A stretch of 64,000 nt of DNA from Thermococcus sp. SY098 (GTDB lineage Archaea > Methanobacteriota_B > Thermococci > Thermococcales > Thermococcaceae), in contig NZ_CP141821.1 in assembly GCF_035621495.1 (NCBI RefSeq), positions 62,001-126,000 on the forward strand, in the 5' to 3' direction. This document shows positions 45,946-57,538 of this stretch, piece by piece. How positions within the stretch are numbered: the first letter of the stretch is position 1; each line of letters begins with the position of its first letter. The notes below the pieces were generated by a model. The model did no database searches, was not told where the DNA came from, and was given only the letters and a program-made list of their open reading frames with translations. A program made the translations under genes and the position numbers.

Positions 45946-47823
45946 ATGAGGATGCTTCTAATTCACAGCGATTATCTTGAGTATGAAGTTAAAGATAAGG
46001 CTTTGAAAAAGCCCGAGGAGATAAGCGAAGAGCAGAAGAAAGGAAGGCTTGACGAGGTTCTCGCTGTTTTTGTAAGTGTTGAGAAGGTTGACGAACAAAA
46101 TCCTGATGAAGTTGTTGAAAAAGCTATTGCTGAGATTAAAGACGTTGCCTCTCAAGTCAAAGCCCAAAACATATTTGTCTATCCATTTGCTCATTTAAGC
46201 AGTGAGTTAGCTTCACCAGATGCTGCCCTTAAGATCCTTAAGGCAGTTGAGGAGAAGCTCAAGGAAGAGGGCTTCAACGTTAAGAGGGCACCATTTGGCT
46301 ATTACAAGGCATTTAAGCTTTCATGTAAGGGTCACCCGTTGGCAGAGCTTTCAAGGACGATAGTTCCGGAAGAAGTTAAGAAAGAGGAAGAGGTTCCAGA
46401 GGCTCTGAAGAAAGAAGAAGAGCTTGTCAGCTACTGGTACATTCTCACACCAGAGGGGGAGCTGGTTGAAGTTGACAAGTTTGACTTTACTGGACATGAG
46501 AACCTCAAGAAGTTTGCAAACTACGAGATAAGCAAGAGCAGAATAGCTGAGAAGGAACCGCCTCACGTTAAGATAATGCTTGAACAAGAATTAGTTGATT
46601 ACGAGCCAGGAAGCGATCCAGGAAACTTAAGATACTATCCAAAGGGAAGGCTCATCAAGTCATTACTTGAGCAGTATGTTACAGAGAAAGTCATAGAGTA
46701 CGGTGCAATGGAAGTCGAGACGCCAATAATGTATGACTTTGAACACCCAGCTCTTGAAAAGTATCTGAACAGGTTCCCGGCGAGACAGTACATTGTCAAG
46801 AGCGGTGATAAGAAGTACTTCCTCAGATTTGCCGCTTGCTTTGGTCAGTTCCTCATAAAGAAAGATGCCACAATAAGCTACAAGCACTTGCCGCTGAGAA
46901 TGTATGAGCTCACAAGGTATTCATTCAGAAGAGAGAAAAGAGGTGAGCTGAGCGGTCTCAGGAGACTCAGGGCATTTACGATGCCAGATATGCACACGGT
47001 TGCTAAGGACTTAAAGCAGGCAATGGAGGAGTTTAAGAAGCAGTATAAGTTAAGCATGGAAGTCCTCAAGGGCGTTGGACTCACACCTGATGACTATGAG
47101 GTTGCGATAAGATTCACAGAAGACTTCTGGAATGAGAACAGGGATTTCGTAGTTGAGTTAGTGAAAATTATTGGAAAGCCAGTTCTAATTGAGATGTGGA
47201 AGCAGAGGTTCTTCTACTTCATCCTCAAGTTCGAGTTCAACTTCGTTGACAACTTAGATAAGGCGGCTGCTCTTTCGACGGTGCAGATTGATGTTGAAAA
47301 CGCGGAGAGATTTGGAATCACGTACTACGACGAAGACGGGAAAGAAAAGCATCCGCTCATACTCCACTGCTCACCAAGCGGTGCAATTGAGAGAGTGATG
47401 TATGCGATACTTGAAAAACAGGCAAAGCTTAGAAACCAAGGGAAGAAGCCAATGTACCCACTCTGGCTCAGCCCAATTCAGGTCAGGGTTATTCCAGTTA
47501 GCGAGGAGTACTTGGACTACGCCCTTTACATTGCAGGAAAACTCGAAGGTGCAAGGATCAGAGTTGATGTTGATGACACAAGCGATAGATTGACAAAGAA
47601 GATTAGAAAAGCAGAGAAAGAATGGATTCCATACATTATTGTAGTTGGTGAGAATGAGAAGAGACAGGGCATTATCACTGTTAGAAAGAGAGAAGATGGC
47701 AAGCAGCATGAGATGCAACTTGAGGACTTAATAAAGGAAATAAAGCAGAGAACAGAGGGCTTTCCATACAAGCCAAGACCCCTGCCGTTACTGCTTTCCC
47801 AGAGGCCCAAATTCAGGGGTTAA
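45946..47823 (+). CDS. thrS: Threonyl-tRNA synthetase, archaeal type
   Basis: 625 residues from the ATG at 45946, which follows GGTGAT. The N-terminal archaeal editing domain ([36 protein letters not shown]), related to D-Tyr-tRNA deacylase, removes serine mischarged to tRNA-Thr. The class II catalytic core has [32 protein letters not shown] region (motif 2) and [15 protein letters not shown] (motif 3), followed by the anticodon-binding domain. TATA element ACTTTATAAGG is about 55 bp upstream. Confidence 0.95.
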   Translation: MRMLLIHSDYLEYEVKDKALKKPEEISEEQKKGRLDEVLAVFVSVEKVDEQNPDEVVEKAIAEIKDVASQVKAQNIFVYPFAHLSSELASPDAALKILKAVEEKLKEEGFNVKRAPFGYYKAFKLSCKGHPLAELSRTIVPEEVKKEEEVPEALKKEEELVSYWYILTPEGELVEVDKFDFTGHENLKKFANYEISKSRIAEKEPPHVKIMLEQELVDYEPGSDPGNLRYYPKGRLIKSLLEQYVTEKVIEYGAMEVETPIMYDFEHPALEKYLNRFPARQYIVKSGDKKYFLRFAACFGQFLIKKDATISYKHLPLRMYELTRYSFRREKRGELSGLRRLRAFTMPDMHTVAKDLKQAMEEFKKQYKLSMEVLKGVGLTPDDYEVAIRFTEDFWNENRDFVVELVKIIGKPVLIEMWKQRFFYFILKFEFNFVDNLDKAAALSTVQIDVENAERFGITYYDEDGKEKHPLILHCSPSGAIERVMYAILEKQAKLRNQGKKPMYPLWLSPIQVRVIPVSEEYLDYALYIAGKLEGARIRVDVDDTSDRLTKKIRKAEKEWIPYIIVVGENEKRQGIITVRKREDGKQHEMQLEDLIKEIKQRTEGFPYKPRPLPLLLSQRPKFRG

Positions 47824-48558
47824 TTTCTTTACCCTTAATCTTTCTGCTTTTTTGCCTTTTGTTGTCCACATCGTATATGTTGATGGGGCAAACTCCTCAA
47901 GTGGAGACTTCACCAAATGGAGCCTTTCCTCAAGACCCTCATCACCTATCTTTGAAGAAGCAACTATTACATATTCACTTATGCTTGTTACCCAAGCAAC
48001 AAAGCGCTGAGACACAACATCTTTGTTCAAGGGGAGAACGAGTACAGAATTTGGCATGAGTTTGGTTTTTACGGCAATTGTCTGATTCAGAAGTTTTAAT
48101 GTCATGTGTTCACCAAGCATCAGTGCGGCTCCATCCAGTGTATACACAACTCTGAATGCCTTTCTGTCTCCAAGGAGCGGTTTTATTCTGTTTTCATAAA
48201 TCATGTCTATTTTTGGATTTATCGTCTCTGGATCGACATAATTCAAATAAAACACGTTTTTAAGGTTAAAACGTGATCCGTACTTTGATCCAAATACGTC
48301 TATTATAGCAGCATTACCCCTTTCAAGTTCTGCACTTAAATCCAAGCCGACGAATTCAGCAGCCCTAAACAGGTTTGGAAGGGGGAGATTGTAGTTTGAT
48401 ATTATGCCAAAACCTCCCTTATCAATCTCGTTTTTCAGCAGGGCAAAGCTTATCAGCCATGCCGAAGAGTAGGTGTCGTAGATCACTGAGACTATAGAGT
48501 TGGGCATTATTTCCTTCTTAAAGATTTCTTGAATTAGAATCTCGCCCTCTATGTTCAT
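47788..48558 (-). CDS. Hypothetical protein, possibly RecA/KaiC-like (DUF257 type)
   Basis: 256 residues from the ATG at 48558, behind GGGGGTAAAG. The strand pattern ([66 protein letters not shown]) looks like a RecA-fold protein that lacks a Walker A lysine. This is typical of the Thermococcales families grouped as DUF257; that name is tentative. Its last 12 codons overlap the end of thrS on the other strand (36 bp). Confidence 0.6.
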   Translation of the reverse strand: MNIEGEILIQEIFKKEIMPNSIVSVIYDTYSSAWLISFALLKNEIDKGGFGIISNYNLPLPNLFRAAEFVGLDLSAELERGNAAIIDVFGSKYGSRFNLKNVFYLNYVDPETINPKIDMIYENRIKPLLGDRKAFRVVYTLDGAALMLGEHMTLKLLNQTIAVKTKLMPNSVLVLPLNKDVVSQRFVAWVTSISEYVIVASSKIGDEGLEERLHLVKSPLEEFAPSTYTMWTTKGKKAERLRVKKLTPEFGPLGKQ

Positions 48559-48693
48559 TTCTTTACCCCCGCAGTTACGGCATGCTTTGAAACACTTTGT
48601 TACTAAAGCATTAGAATAGTTAACAGTAAGGCAATATAAAAATTTCGCTATGGCAGTTAGTAACAAAAAAGTTAAAACAGGTGTGAATTACTC

Positions 48694-49368
48694 TCAGGAC
48701 TTAAAGCTCTCAAGGGTTTCTTTTATGAAGTCCTTGGCTTCTTCGCTAAGCTTGTCCTCTTTCACTTCTTTACCGAATTTGTCATACACTTTCCCATCAA
48801 TTATGCTTATCTCAAAGACCTCATACATCATCTCATCCTTATCCTCAATCTTAATTCCGTGACTCTTCAAGTGACCTCTTACACTGTCAATGTCAACGTA
48901 CTTGCCGCATTTTTCACATTTATAGAACTGCCAGAACACAAAGTCCTGTCCAATTGTCATGTTGTTTTTCAGGTGTTCAATGAACCTGCCGCCAAGATAT
49001 TCGTAAAAATCTTCCTGCATGAGCTTTCCATCTTGCTCCACAATCTTAAACCCTCTCCAGACTATGTGATCGTTTATATCCACAAGAGTGCCTCTAAGGA
49101 ACTTTGATGTCATGATAAATGTGCCGTTGTGAAGGTAAAACGTACCCTTGTTCGGTACAACCACTATGTCAAGTCCTTCGCCCTCTTTTACTTCACTGAG
49201 CTTTTCTGCCTCTTCTCTGCTATTTGCCACTCTAATTCTGATCTTTAGATCACTTTTCTTGTGTCTTCCGATTATTCTGTCAATGCTTAAATCCCAGTGA
49301 TAGTCATCCAGTGTTCTAATTCTGGAGTAAACTTTTCGAAGTCTTGAATCGAGCTCACTGTACTTCAC
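48694..49368 (-). CDS. TBP-interacting protein (TIP26-like)
   Basis: 224 residues. The N-terminal half is alpha/beta with DLKIRIRVANSREEAEKLSE and EGLDIVVVPNKGTFYLH; the C-terminal part has a C2H2 zinc finger CEKCGKYVDIDSVRGHLKSHG. Length and layout fit TIP26 of Thermococcus kodakarensis, which binds TATA-binding protein and blocks its contact with DNA; I recall the family but could not compare sequences. Start GTG at 49368 behind GGGTGGTGG. Confidence 0.55.
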   Translation of the reverse strand: MKYSELDSRLRKVYSRIRTLDDYHWDLSIDRIIGRHKKSDLKIRIRVANSREEAEKLSEVKEGEGLDIVVVPNKGTFYLHNGTFIMTSKFLRGTLVDINDHIVWRGFKIVEQDGKLMQEDFYEYLGGRFIEHLKNNMTIGQDFVFWQFYKCEKCGKYVDIDSVRGHLKSHGIKIEDKDEMMYEVFEISIIDGKVYDKFGKEVKEDKLSEEAKDFIKETLESFKS

Positions 49369-49463
49369 ATCCACCACCCAAAAAGGGAATCGGGCTTGGG
49401 ATTAATAAGTCTTCCCGGAAAACTTTAAAAGGGCAATAGGGAGGGAGAGTTAAGAATACTTTC

Positions 49464-50276
49464 TCAATACCACGTCTCAGCTATCACATCGTGCTTGTGA
49501 ATGCTCTCAAGGCTAACAACCCTGACGTGTATTCTACCCTTAAACCTCTGCTTTGCCTTGAAGATTATCTCTCTGGCAACATCCTCCACGAACTTTGGAT
49601 TTTGGTACATCTTTTGAACGACAGCGTTCTCATCGACAGTTTTCAACAGCGTGTATGTTGGAGAACTGAATGAGCTCTCAACAACTTCAACCATATCCTC
49701 AAGCGGTATCTCCTCATCAAAGTCTGTCTGTATTTCAAGAGTTGCTATTGCTCTCTGAATGTGCGTTTTTCCTTGATTGTTTGCCATCGCATGGGGACAG
49801 GCTGTGTTCCCTATGACCGTAACCTTAAGTACTTTTTCGAGTTTACCTTTTGCTTCATCTTTTATGACCCCAACCTCAACATCGTAGGCTTCCAGGCTTA
49901 CCTTTTTACTTGCGGGGGTTTCTTTCCCAATAATTAGGTGCGTCTTTATCCAAACTTCAGCCCTCTTGTGTGGGTGTTTTTTCTCCAACCGCTTGATTAT
50001 TGCAAGCTCAAGCTCCTCAAGGGACGAATGAACCCTGCTGACTTCTTCTTCCACAGCTTCACTCATGGTTTCCGTTATGCTTTCTACGAGACGGCTCATG
50101 TGTATTCCCTTTTTCTCCTCGGGAACATCTATTGTTATCTCAAAGGTAGGGATAAAGGTGTAGAGCTTTCCTTTCCAGTTAATCTTTGCTACAGTTCTGA
50201 GATTAGTTATACCAACCCTGTGGAGCTTCTCTTTAATCTCCGGAACTTCCTCTTGGGTCTCAAAAATCTCGCCCAT
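49464..50276 (-). CDS. mptA: GTP cyclohydrolase, MptA/FolE2 type
   Basis: 270 residues, ATG at 50276 behind GGCGGTGAT. Signature elements are [32 protein letters not shown] and [16 protein letters not shown], with the conserved Cys-His metal site. The archaeal enzyme converts GTP to 7,8-dihydroneopterin 2',3'-cyclic phosphate, the first step to tetrahydromethanopterin-like or folate-like cofactors. Stand-alone gene. Confidence 0.9.
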   Translation of the reverse strand: MGEIFETQEEVPEIKEKLHRVGITNLRTVAKINWKGKLYTFIPTFEITIDVPEEKKGIHMSRLVESITETMSEAVEEEVSRVHSSLEELELAIIKRLEKKHPHKRAEVWIKTHLIIGKETPASKKVSLEAYDVEVGVIKDEAKGKLEKVLKVTVIGNTACPHAMANNQGKTHIQRAIATLEIQTDFDEEIPLEDMVEVVESSFSSPTYTLLKTVDENAVVQKMYQNPKFVEDVAREIIFKAKQRFKGRIHVRVVSLESIHKHDVIAETWY

Positions 50277-50319
50277 TATTATCACCGCCAAGTTGAACTA
50301 AACAATCGGCTTTTTAACT

Positions 50320-51141
50320 CTATCTCAGAAATTTCATCAGGTTATCATAGCTTTTCTTTGCGATGTCTATGTCTTTGCTGCTGAGCCTTTTGGCATATTT
50401 TGCCTTCTCAAATATTCTTGTAAGCGTGTGCAGATCCTCTAAATCCTCAAATATATTTCTCAGCTTTTCTTCATGCTCCCAGTGAGTCCAGCTCTTTTGA
50501 TATGGATAGCCTTTTAAAATAAGCCCCGCAACGACGTTCTTGTACATCTTTATTATCCTTTCTTCAGGTGTCCCTTCAATTGTGTCAAAGGTCATCTGAG
50601 GGTTGAATTTGTGGGGCTCCCCCATAATTATGATACGTTTCTTCCGTCTTTTAACTGCAGTTAGAACAATGAGAGCAGCTATGATAAGCGGAACAGCATA
50701 CGCATATAGGGGCAGGGGCTTGTAATAGATCATAACAGTCTGGTTAAGCCCAAAGCTCATGATCCATTTTGGATACCTTATAATGGGAGCTTCTCCTCGA
50801 GGCAAATATCGAGGTTTAGCTGTGAGGAGTAGATAAACGGCAACAACAATTGCAAATAGGGTAATAAACTCCGCAACGTTCTTCCATTTGTTTTTCTTTC
50901 TTGGAAGTCTTTCACTCGAAATTCCGGTTTCAAAGAGAAATCTCAATGCTATGCCCATAGCTATGAAGAAAAAGAACCCCCATGCTAAGTATATCCACTC
51001 AATGTTAAAGGAAGAAGCCTTGGATCTGATCGTGTATTTGTGGAGCGACGAGAACAGTATGAGAAGTAGTACAAATATGACCAAATAACCAACTTTTTTA
51101 TTTCCTCCCCTGCGGGCAGACATTTGCAGCACCAGCTTCAT
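50320..51141 (-). CDS. Membrane protein with C-terminal DUF4129-like domain
   Basis: 273 residues. Four hydrophobic helices (about 18-35, 48-70, 85-105 and 145-165) are followed by a cytosolic domain with IIKMYKNVVAGLILKGYPYQ and KSWTHWEHEEKL, which resembles the DUF4129 pattern. Such proteins often accompany MoxR ATPases and transglutaminase-like genes, none of which is nearby. It overlaps the HTH gene by 4 bp. Confidence 0.65.
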   Translation of the reverse strand: MKLVLQMSARRGGNKKVGYLVIFVLLLILFSSLHKYTIRSKASSFNIEWIYLAWGFFFFIAMGIALRFLFETGISSERLPRKKNKWKNVAEFITLFAIVVAVYLLLTAKPRYLPRGEAPIIRYPKWIMSFGLNQTVMIYYKPLPLYAYAVPLIIAALIVLTAVKRRKKRIIIMGEPHKFNPQMTFDTIEGTPEERIIKMYKNVVAGLILKGYPYQKSWTHWEHEEKLRNIFEDLEDLHTLTRIFEKAKYAKRLSSKDIDIAKKSYDNLMKFLR

Positions 51142-51527
51142 CTACCGTTAAGCATGTAGTAGATGGTTCTTAGTGGAATACCAAGCTCCCTACTTATCTC
51201 TTTTGGGCTCTTTCCCTGAGCCATGAGCTCTCTGATTCTGAGAAGAACAGCTTCGTCATACTTTCTCGGCCTGCCTCTCGATTTTTTGATCGGTACTACC
51301 TCAATACCCATCTGTCTTAGTGCTCTTATAACTCTTTTTGAGACCTTTGGGTACAGGCTTGGGGGGCAGCCTATGAGTTTTACGTTTGGAGCATTTTCCA
51401 AGATTCTCACAAGTATTTCTTTTGTGGGTCTCAGGTTTATATAAACTTCCCTCACATTCTCATTAAGGAGCTCATCTATTTTTCTCAGCAACTCCTCGTT
51501 GTTTCTCGCAGTTATCTCAACCCTCAC
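51138..51527 (-). CDS. Small HTH DNA-binding protein with AT-hook-like linker
   Basis: 129 residues, GTG start behind GAGAGGTT. The N-terminal half (about 1-80) is alpha/beta. A basic linker KKSRGRPRKYD, of the type that lies in the minor groove, precedes a resolvase-like helix-turn-helix (GKSPKEISRELGIPLRTIYY). It is probably a transcription regulator; its target is unknown. Lies between the DUF530-like and DUF4129 genes. Confidence 0.7.
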   Translation of the reverse strand: MRVEITARNNEELLRKIDELLNENVREVYINLRPTKEILVRILENAPNVKLIGCPPSLYPKVSKRVIRALRQMGIEVVPIKKSRGRPRKYDEAVLLRIRELMAQGKSPKEISRELGIPLRTIYYMLNGR

Positions 51528-51533
51528 AACCTC

Positions 51534-52784
51534 TCACCCCTGGAGAAGCTCCAAAAACCTCTTTGCTTTGTCGCTCTTTGGCATAAACTTCTCAAACTTC
51601 TCTAAGTTAGTAAAGAGGGACTTATGAAGACCAGAAAGGACAAGCTTTCTGATAGCTTCAACAAGCCTATCCAGATCCAATTCGAGGAGCTCTGCAACTT
51701 TTTTCTCATCAAATGGGCTTACACCATACAGTATTGCCCCACCAAGCAGGTAGTTCGGTATGTTTGAGATCTCGCTTCTCTTTCCGCTGAGCATCTTTTC
51801 AATTTCGCATTTCTGAATTATCATCATGCTCCCGAATCCGGTTCTGAACTCCTTTTCTTTCATAAACGGCAGGTCAAAGATTGAATAATGACAGTCAATG
51901 CAGAGCTTTATGTCAGGATACAACCCAAGGCTTTCCCTTTCTTTTTCTGAAGTTAAAAAGTAGTACCTGAAGAGGTCAAGCCCCAAAAGCTCTGGCCCCT
52001 TTTCAGGGTCGAATGCAGCATAGGCAAGAGCCAGATTATCAACAGTATAGTGGTTGTTGATAAGGACGCCTTTCGTTTTCACATAACTTAAAACTCTCCA
52101 GCGGAAGCGTTTTCCAAACCTTTTTCTAAGCTCACTTTCTATATCTGCATCCGTAGGAATATCAAGCCTTGTCTTTCTCAACCTGCCCTTATCCCAGTAC
52201 TCCACCTCAATTCTGAAGCTCTTCTTCCTTACAACTCCTTTTTCCCTCAGCTTTGATTTTATGAGCTTAAATGCTTCTCTAACTTCTACATTCTCCTGCC
52301 CAAGAAGCCTTAAAACATCTCCAGAATATGCTAAGTGAGGCAGCACGTCAATTCTTCCCAGGACTGTAGGTTTTTTAACTACTTTTATCTTTTTGATCTC
52401 TTCGTGTTTTCTAATTGTTTTTGGATCAATCTCCCTGTTTCCAAGGTAAAACGAATAGTTCGCTGAGATCAAAGCCAGTGCCATTTTGTGCGCTACTATT
52501 GCACTCCTCAGCCTCTCAAGAGCCAGAATCCTGTTGTGCTTCTTTTTGTACAGCCATCTTATGTGGGGATCCTTTTCCTTCTTGTCTATCCCTCTAACTG
52601 AAGGCACGGTTTCTCCAACCCTTCTTGAGAGCTCTTCCTCGAACTCTCTCAGAATCTCAAGGTTTCTGTTAAGGTAGAAAACAAGAACGGGAATATCGAG
52701 ATTTTCAAATAACCCCATCATATCAATTCCAATATCGTCCAAAATCTTGTTCACCTGAGCGACCAGCTCCTCTGTGGTCGTCAT
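51534..52784 (-). CDS. Archaeal conserved protein (DUF530-like)
   Basis: 416 residues, soluble, no enzyme motif recognised. [14 protein letters not shown] segment near residue 300 is the only cysteine pair of note. The middle part has many basic residues ([35 protein letters not shown]), in keeping with nucleic acid binding. It overlaps top6A by 4 bp and is translated after it, so it may work with topoisomerase VI or simply share its operon. DUF530 is a tentative name. Confidence 0.6.
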   Translation of the reverse strand: MTTTEELVAQVNKILDDIGIDMMGLFENLDIPVLVFYLNRNLEILREFEEELSRRVGETVPSVRGIDKKEKDPHIRWLYKKKHNRILALERLRSAIVAHKMALALISANYSFYLGNREIDPKTIRKHEEIKKIKVVKKPTVLGRIDVLPHLAYSGDVLRLLGQENVEVREAFKLIKSKLREKGVVRKKSFRIEVEYWDKGRLRKTRLDIPTDADIESELRKRFGKRFRWRVLSYVKTKGVLINNHYTVDNLALAYAAFDPEKGPELLGLDLFRYYFLTSEKERESLGLYPDIKLCIDCHYSIFDLPFMKEKEFRTGFGSMMIIQKCEIEKMLSGKRSEISNIPNYLLGGAILYGVSPFDEKKVAELLELDLDRLVEAIRKLVLSGLHKSLFTNLEKFEKFMPKSDKAKRFLELLQG

Positions 52785-53926
52785 GGCAGCAACTCCTCGT
52801 TCGCAATTTTTTCAGGCAGGTACTTCTTGGCGACGAACTCTAAGCTTTTGTTAGCCAAAGCCTGCTGTTCTATCCTAACGCCCCACTGTAAGGCAAGCTT
52901 TAATTGTCTCTGCCACTCCTTGGTTTGGAACCACGGATAGTTCATTTCTTCGATGATCCTCTTGTAATCTCCTGTTGGGCCGCCTTTCTTATTCGGCGGA
53001 ATTCCCTTGAGCTTTTCTGTAACGTTCTCTAAGCCATATTTCTTGATGTCATCCATGGTCATCCCGACGAACTTAGCCTCAGGTGTTGCAAGCTTCTCGC
53101 TGAGATAAGCGAGATTAATTGAACCCTGCTTTATTGTTGAATAGATATACCAGCCGTAAGGGTCTCCATCTGTGAAGACTATGATTGGCAAGCCTTCTTC
53201 ATAATGCAGACGGTGGATTAATCTTCTCACACCTCTTGAAGCCTGTCCTTGAGTTGCAATGATCAAAGCTCTCTCCTTCTTCGGGAACTTTTCTTCAATC
53301 AGACGGTCTGCCATAGCCGCTGTCTCTACAACTAAAGCGTAGTCAACGTTTATATCAACGAACTGAATGTGTTCAACTGTTCCTGGAACAGCCCAGCCAC
53401 CCATACCGAGCTTTGAGGTGTTAAATTCATCTTCGCCGTCTCTGATTGTTATATCTCCATAAACGTAACCTCTTCTATCTGCTGTCAGGTGCATTTCTTC
53501 TCTTAGAACACCAAGCATCCTCTCTAAGTCTTCGATAACTGGGTCGCTCTCGCTCTGGTCTTCAAATGTGTTTTCCTTAGTCCCTGGAATTGTGTGCTTG
53601 TTGGCATAGTAGGCTTCTCTCAAGCTCGCGTGCTTTCCTTCACTCACCAATCTTTTTACGTAAGCTGCTATTAGCAGGGTCTGCATGAACTTTCTCGCAT
53701 GGGCGACGTTGAGAAAGTACCTCCTTGAGAGCTTGTTCCCCATCCTGATGACTCTCTTGACCTCATCAAAGTAAACGTTGTTAAGTCCCCTTGTTGGGAT
53801 ATCAAGGTAAGGGTTCTTTCCTTGTCTGACCTCTTCGAGGATTTCTTTTCCAAGCTCTTCCAATTTACGGAGAACTTTCTGTGGATCATATGCAAAGCGT
53901 TCCTTCGGCATTTCACGCTTCAGCAT
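52781..53926 (-). CDS. top6A: DNA topoisomerase VI subunit A
   Basis: 381 residues from the ATG at 53926, eight bases after GGAGGT. This is the Spo11-type DNA-cleaving subunit: the catalytic tyrosine region is [16 protein letters not shown] and the Toprim metal site is [14 protein letters not shown]. With subunit B it relaxes supercoils and decatenates by ATP-dependent double-strand passage. It overlaps the end of top6B by 14 bp. Confidence 0.95.
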   Translation of the reverse strand: MLKREMPKERFAYDPQKVLRKLEELGKEILEEVRQGKNPYLDIPTRGLNNVYFDEVKRVIRMGNKLSRRYFLNVAHARKFMQTLLIAAYVKRLVSEGKHASLREAYYANKHTIPGTKENTFEDQSESDPVIEDLERMLGVLREEMHLTADRRGYVYGDITIRDGEDEFNTSKLGMGGWAVPGTVEHIQFVDINVDYALVVETAAMADRLIEEKFPKKERALIIATQGQASRGVRRLIHRLHYEEGLPIIVFTDGDPYGWYIYSTIKQGSINLAYLSEKLATPEAKFVGMTMDDIKKYGLENVTEKLKGIPPNKKGGPTGDYKRIIEEMNYPWFQTKEWQRQLKLALQWGVRIEQQALANKSLEFVAKKYLPEKIANEELLP

Positions 53927-55625
53927 CTGCTTCAACCTCCGCTGGCTGTTCTAATGCTTCCTCAACAGTTTCAAACTTCCTTTCAATCAGGCTGATGAAG
54001 TATTCCTTAACTTTCTCCTCAGGCTCACCTGTTAAAATGCTTAAAGCTCTCGCTATTTCGGGAACATACTTCTGAAGTGTTTTCTTTCTCTTAACCTGAT
54101 ACAGCTTTCTGTGTTTGCCGCTTAAATATGTCTGCAGTCTTCTTGCGGCTTCCATTATAGCCAATCTTATCTCCTCATAAATTTCATCTTCATTGGCTAT
54201 GCTCTGCTTCCCTGTTGAGGTGTAAGGAACGTGGACGCTGATGACATTGATTAGAAGTGTTAGAGGTGCCCTATCCAAATCTTCAACCTTATACCGCTTC
54301 CAGTCTATGCTCCTTGCTGCTGTTGTTGTTACACATGCACCTGCATCGAATAAGAGCGGAACCCTGTTGGCGTATCTGAGCAGATTAAATGAGCTTTCAA
54401 GCTCACCGCCATATGCTAAGCCAATTTCAACTTGGAATGGGATACCGCCGCGGTAAACTTTGGGCGGTCTCGTAACTGCTGTGACAAACTCTGGCTTGAG
54501 GATTCCCGTGAGACCTTTAACGATGTTTTCCTCCCCAATTGGTCTCAAGCCGTGGGTTGGTGGTGCTAAGAACTTAATGTACTTAAATGCTTCAACTATT
54601 TCTTCAGCCTCATGCCAAGTGAGCTTCTCTGGGGGTTTATCCATAAGCTTTTGGACCTCTCTGATTACTTTCTTCGCCCTCCTACCATAGCTCCTCAGAA
54701 TTAAATCCACTTCGCCCTTAGCTAATCTCTCAAAGAGCTCATCTTTTATTCTCTTGTCCTCTTCTCTATTAATGAGCCTGATTGCGGCTATGTACTTGAT
54801 GAGCTCATCTATCTTCCTATCGCTGATTCTTGAGAACTCAGAAATCAAAAACCTTTTTACAGTGTTTTTTCTTGTTCTCTTTGCCATTCTGTAGACATCA
54901 TCTGTCATGACTCCCCTTGGATGCGGCTTCATCTCTACGGGAGGTTTTGGAACTTCTTCACTTGAGCGTGGGAAGACAATAAGCTTCCCATCAGGTTCAA
55001 TTAACTCAATGTGAGCGTGGGGATTTGCTATAGCAGTGAGCTTGAGATACCAGAAGACACCCTGCTTTGAGCGAACATACTTAACGTTCTTGACCTCCAG
55101 CTCTATTCTTGTTCCCCTCCAGCCTGTTGGATTTGGATGCTTAATCTTCTTGACGATTTTACCCTCATTCTTTTCAACATCAATCTTAACCCATGCCTCT
55201 ATTATCTCGTCTCCACCCGTTGAAGTTATTACACGTGTTGCCTTTCCGCTTGTAATTTGAGCAAACATCACTGCACCGCTGATGCCTATACCTTGCTGAC
55301 CTCTGCTCTGTATATTTCTGTGAGCCTTTGTACCGGCAAGCATCTTTCCAAAAACGTGAGTTATGAATTTCTCCGGAATCCCGGGACCGTTGTCCTCAAC
55401 GATTATCTTGTAGTGCTCCTTTCCGAGCTCCTCTATTTCTACTCTCACATAAGGCAGAATTCCTGCTTCCTCACATGCATCTAAAGAATTCGTGACAGCT
55501 TCATGAACCACTGTCGTAAGTGAGCGAATCTTCCCAGTGTAACCTAACATTGCGGCGTTTCTTCTGAAGAATTCGCTGACGCTCTGAATTTTAAATTCTT
55601 TAAAGAGTTCTTTAGCCTTTGCCAT
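53913..55625 (-). CDS. top6B: DNA topoisomerase VI subunit B
   Basis: 570 residues, ATG at 55625 behind AAGGAGGCG. The GHKL ATPase motifs are [27 protein letters not shown] and [13 protein letters not shown]; an H2TH-like region and transducer domain follow. ATP-driven dimerisation of B controls DNA cutting by A. Start overlaps the end of the KH-domain gene by 14 bp, so the cluster is translated as one operon. Confidence 0.95.
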   Translation of the reverse strand: MAKAKELFKEFKIQSVSEFFRRNAAMLGYTGKIRSLTTVVHEAVTNSLDACEEAGILPYVRVEIEELGKEHYKIIVEDNGPGIPEKFITHVFGKMLAGTKAHRNIQSRGQQGIGISGAVMFAQITSGKATRVITSTGGDEIIEAWVKIDVEKNEGKIVKKIKHPNPTGWRGTRIELEVKNVKYVRSKQGVFWYLKLTAIANPHAHIELIEPDGKLIVFPRSSEEVPKPPVEMKPHPRGVMTDDVYRMAKRTRKNTVKRFLISEFSRISDRKIDELIKYIAAIRLINREEDKRIKDELFERLAKGEVDLILRSYGRRAKKVIREVQKLMDKPPEKLTWHEAEEIVEAFKYIKFLAPPTHGLRPIGEENIVKGLTGILKPEFVTAVTRPPKVYRGGIPFQVEIGLAYGGELESSFNLLRYANRVPLLFDAGACVTTTAARSIDWKRYKVEDLDRAPLTLLINVISVHVPYTSTGKQSIANEDEIYEEIRLAIMEAARRLQTYLSGKHRKLYQVKRKKTLQKYVPEIARALSILTGEPEEKVKEYFISLIERKFETVEEALEQPAEVEADAEA

Positions 55626-56280
55626 AATAAACGCCTCCTTCAAGCTCCAAATCCTTCTTTCTTCTTTCCAGATACTTATACACCGTTCCGTGAGGGGAAC
55701 CCTTCGCCAGCTTTTCTATGGCAGTTTTGGCAATCTCAACTTGAATAGGGTTCCCGATGATAGCAACTGTTTTACCGTAAACACTAATATCAGCACCGCT
55801 CATTTCCTCAATGATTTCCCTTGTCCTGCCTTTCCTACCAATAATCCTCCCTCTGATTCTTGGCAGGGCATTCTTTTCGTTTCCGATGATTATGTCGCTT
55901 AAGTTAATTATCTCAAGAACTTCACCTTCGTTGAACAAGCGGAAAGCTCTCTCGGGTGAAAATCCCCTACCAATAGCCATTACAACATCTCTTGCTTTCC
56001 ATACTGCTAATGGATCGTCTGTTTTTTCAGTTGAGCTTATGAAAACTTCACCAGTTTCACTATCTACTTCAATTTTGGTCTTTGTAATCTCCTCGATCTT
56101 CTTTTTGATTGAGCCTTTCTTTCCAATGAGAACTCCAATTCTCTCTTTAGGAATTCTCACAAATTCTTCCTGCTCGCCGAAGGCTTCATAATCTATGCTC
56201 TCCCCAAACTCACTTCTTCTCTCCCCTTCTTTATCAACATATTCATACTTTTTAACCAGCTTATCAAACTCATCTCCCAT
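55612..56280 (-). CDS. KH-domain RNA-binding protein (Dim2/Pno1-like)
   Basis: 222 residues with two KH domains: FVRIPKERIGVLIGKKGSIKK (about 40-60) and ALPRIRGRIIGRKGRTREII (about 138-157), each with the GxxG loop (GKKG; GRKG). Archaeal Dim2 acts in small ribosomal subunit maturation. The rio1 gene next door supports this, since RIO kinases act on the same pre-40S-like particle. ATG at 56280 behind AGGTGAT. Confidence 0.85.
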   Translation of the reverse strand: MGDEFDKLVKKYEYVDKEGERRSEFGESIDYEAFGEQEEFVRIPKERIGVLIGKKGSIKKKIEEITKTKIEVDSETGEVFISSTEKTDDPLAVWKARDVVMAIGRGFSPERAFRLFNEGEVLEIINLSDIIIGNEKNALPRIRGRIIGRKGRTREIIEEMSGADISVYGKTVAIIGNPIQVEIAKTAIEKLAKGSPHGTVYKYLERRKKDLELEGGVYYGKG

Positions 56281-56281
56281 A

Positions 56282-57052
56282 TCAATCACCTGTCAGCTCT
56301 TTGAACTTCTCCTCAAGATCATCAACAGCAACCCCTTTCCTACCGAAGTAATTGATGATATTCCTCAAATCACGATGCAGCAGAGTTAAGCTCATCCTGT
56401 TTCTCTTCACAGTTGCCTGAGACCAGTCAATTATTACAGGCTTTTCCCAAATTAAGATATTATACTCGCTTAAATCGCCGTGAACCATATCCCCTCTCTT
56501 CCAGAGCCTCTCTATTGCACTCATCGAGAACTCATAAAGCTCTTCGAAGTCTCTCTTTTCCAGTACCTTCTCCACATCTTTTAAGCGCGGTGCAGGAGTT
56601 TCATCTCCAATGAACTCCATTATTAAGATGTTGTTGCGGAAAGCAATTGGCTCTGGGGCTCTAACAGCATATTTCATTGCTCTCTGCAGATTCTTGAACT
56701 CTCTCCTTGTCCAGATAAAGACGAGCTTTCTTATGTCCTTGGGAAGGTAGCCAACCCTTGGATCAGCTGCTAAATACTCCCAGATTCTTCTGAATTCCGT
56801 TGTGTAGGTGCGGTAGATTTTAACTGCTATCTTGTTGCCTTTGCTGTCAGTTCCCATGAATACATTTGCCTCTTTACCTGTTGAGATCACTCCAAGGAGC
56901 TGCTCTATTTTGCCCCTTCTGTGAAAGTAGCTTAAGGTTTCAACGGTTGTTTTGTCAAATACCTCGCTGAAAACTTTGAACAATTCGCTGTCCTTTTCCC
57001 TACGCTCGTCTAATCCAAGTATCTCTGCAATCTCCCTATCAAATCTCTCCAT
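56282..57052 (-). CDS. rio1: RIO1-type serine kinase/ATPase
   Basis: 256 residues with the atypical kinase motifs STGKEANVFMG (nucleotide loop), KIYR, HGDLSEYNIL (catalytic loop) and IDWSQA (metal-binding DFG equivalent). RIO1 drives late maturation of the small ribosomal subunit by ATP hydrolysis. It sits between aIF1A and the KH gene in a leftward cluster devoted to ribosome and initiation functions. Confidence 0.92.
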   Translation of the reverse strand: MERFDREIAEILGLDERREKDSELFKVFSEVFDKTTVETLSYFHRRGKIEQLLGVISTGKEANVFMGTDSKGNKIAVKIYRTYTTEFRRIWEYLAADPRVGYLPKDIRKLVFIWTRREFKNLQRAMKYAVRAPEPIAFRNNILIMEFIGDETPAPRLKDVEKVLEKRDFEELYEFSMSAIERLWKRGDMVHGDLSEYNILIWEKPVIIDWSQATVKRNRMSLTLLHRDLRNIINYFGRKGVAVDDLEEKFKELTGD

Positions 57053-57058
57053 AGAACA

Positions 57059-57403
57059 TCACAGCGTTAATCCACCGGTTAAAAACTCCTGACTTATCTT
57101 TCCTTTTCTTATAAGCCAATCGACTTGGGTTCTTGTATATCTATATACAATATCGCCTCTCTTGTCCGTTTGCACAGGCCAGGGCTGGACTATCACCAAG
57201 TCCCCGACCTTAATCCACATCCTCCTCTTAAGCCTTCCGGGAATTCTGCATCTCCTGATTTTTCCGTCTTCGCATCTAACATCCATCCATCCAGCTCCTA
57301 AAGCCTGTTCAACAACCCCAAAGAGCTGGTTTCCTTCCGGAAGGGGAACCCTGATAACCTCATCCCCTTCAACTTTTCTATTATCTCTTCTGGGTCTTGC
57401 CAT
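57059..57403 (-). CDS. eif1A: Translation initiation factor aIF1A
   Basis: 114 residues with an S1/OB fold: [40 protein letters not shown] and [20 protein letters not shown]. It binds the A site of the small subunit during start codon selection. The start is the ATG at 57403 (MARPRRDNR), five bases after GGAGGTGAT; in-frame codons further upstream overlap that site. Confidence 0.94.
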   Translation of the reverse strand: MARPRRDNRKVEGDEVIRVPLPEGNQLFGVVEQALGAGWMDVRCEDGKIRRCRIPGRLKRRMWIKVGDLVIVQPWPVQTDKRGDIVYRYTRTQVDWLIRKGKISQEFLTGGLTL

Positions 57404-57538
57404 GAGCATCACCTCCAGTGATTAAAACTTATGCATTTATAAGCATAAGCTTTGCAAAAATTTTCCACAGAAACATAGATGCGAGACTTTAAAAATTTTT
57501 GCATGCATAAAATTGGACATAAGAATAGGGAATAGAAT

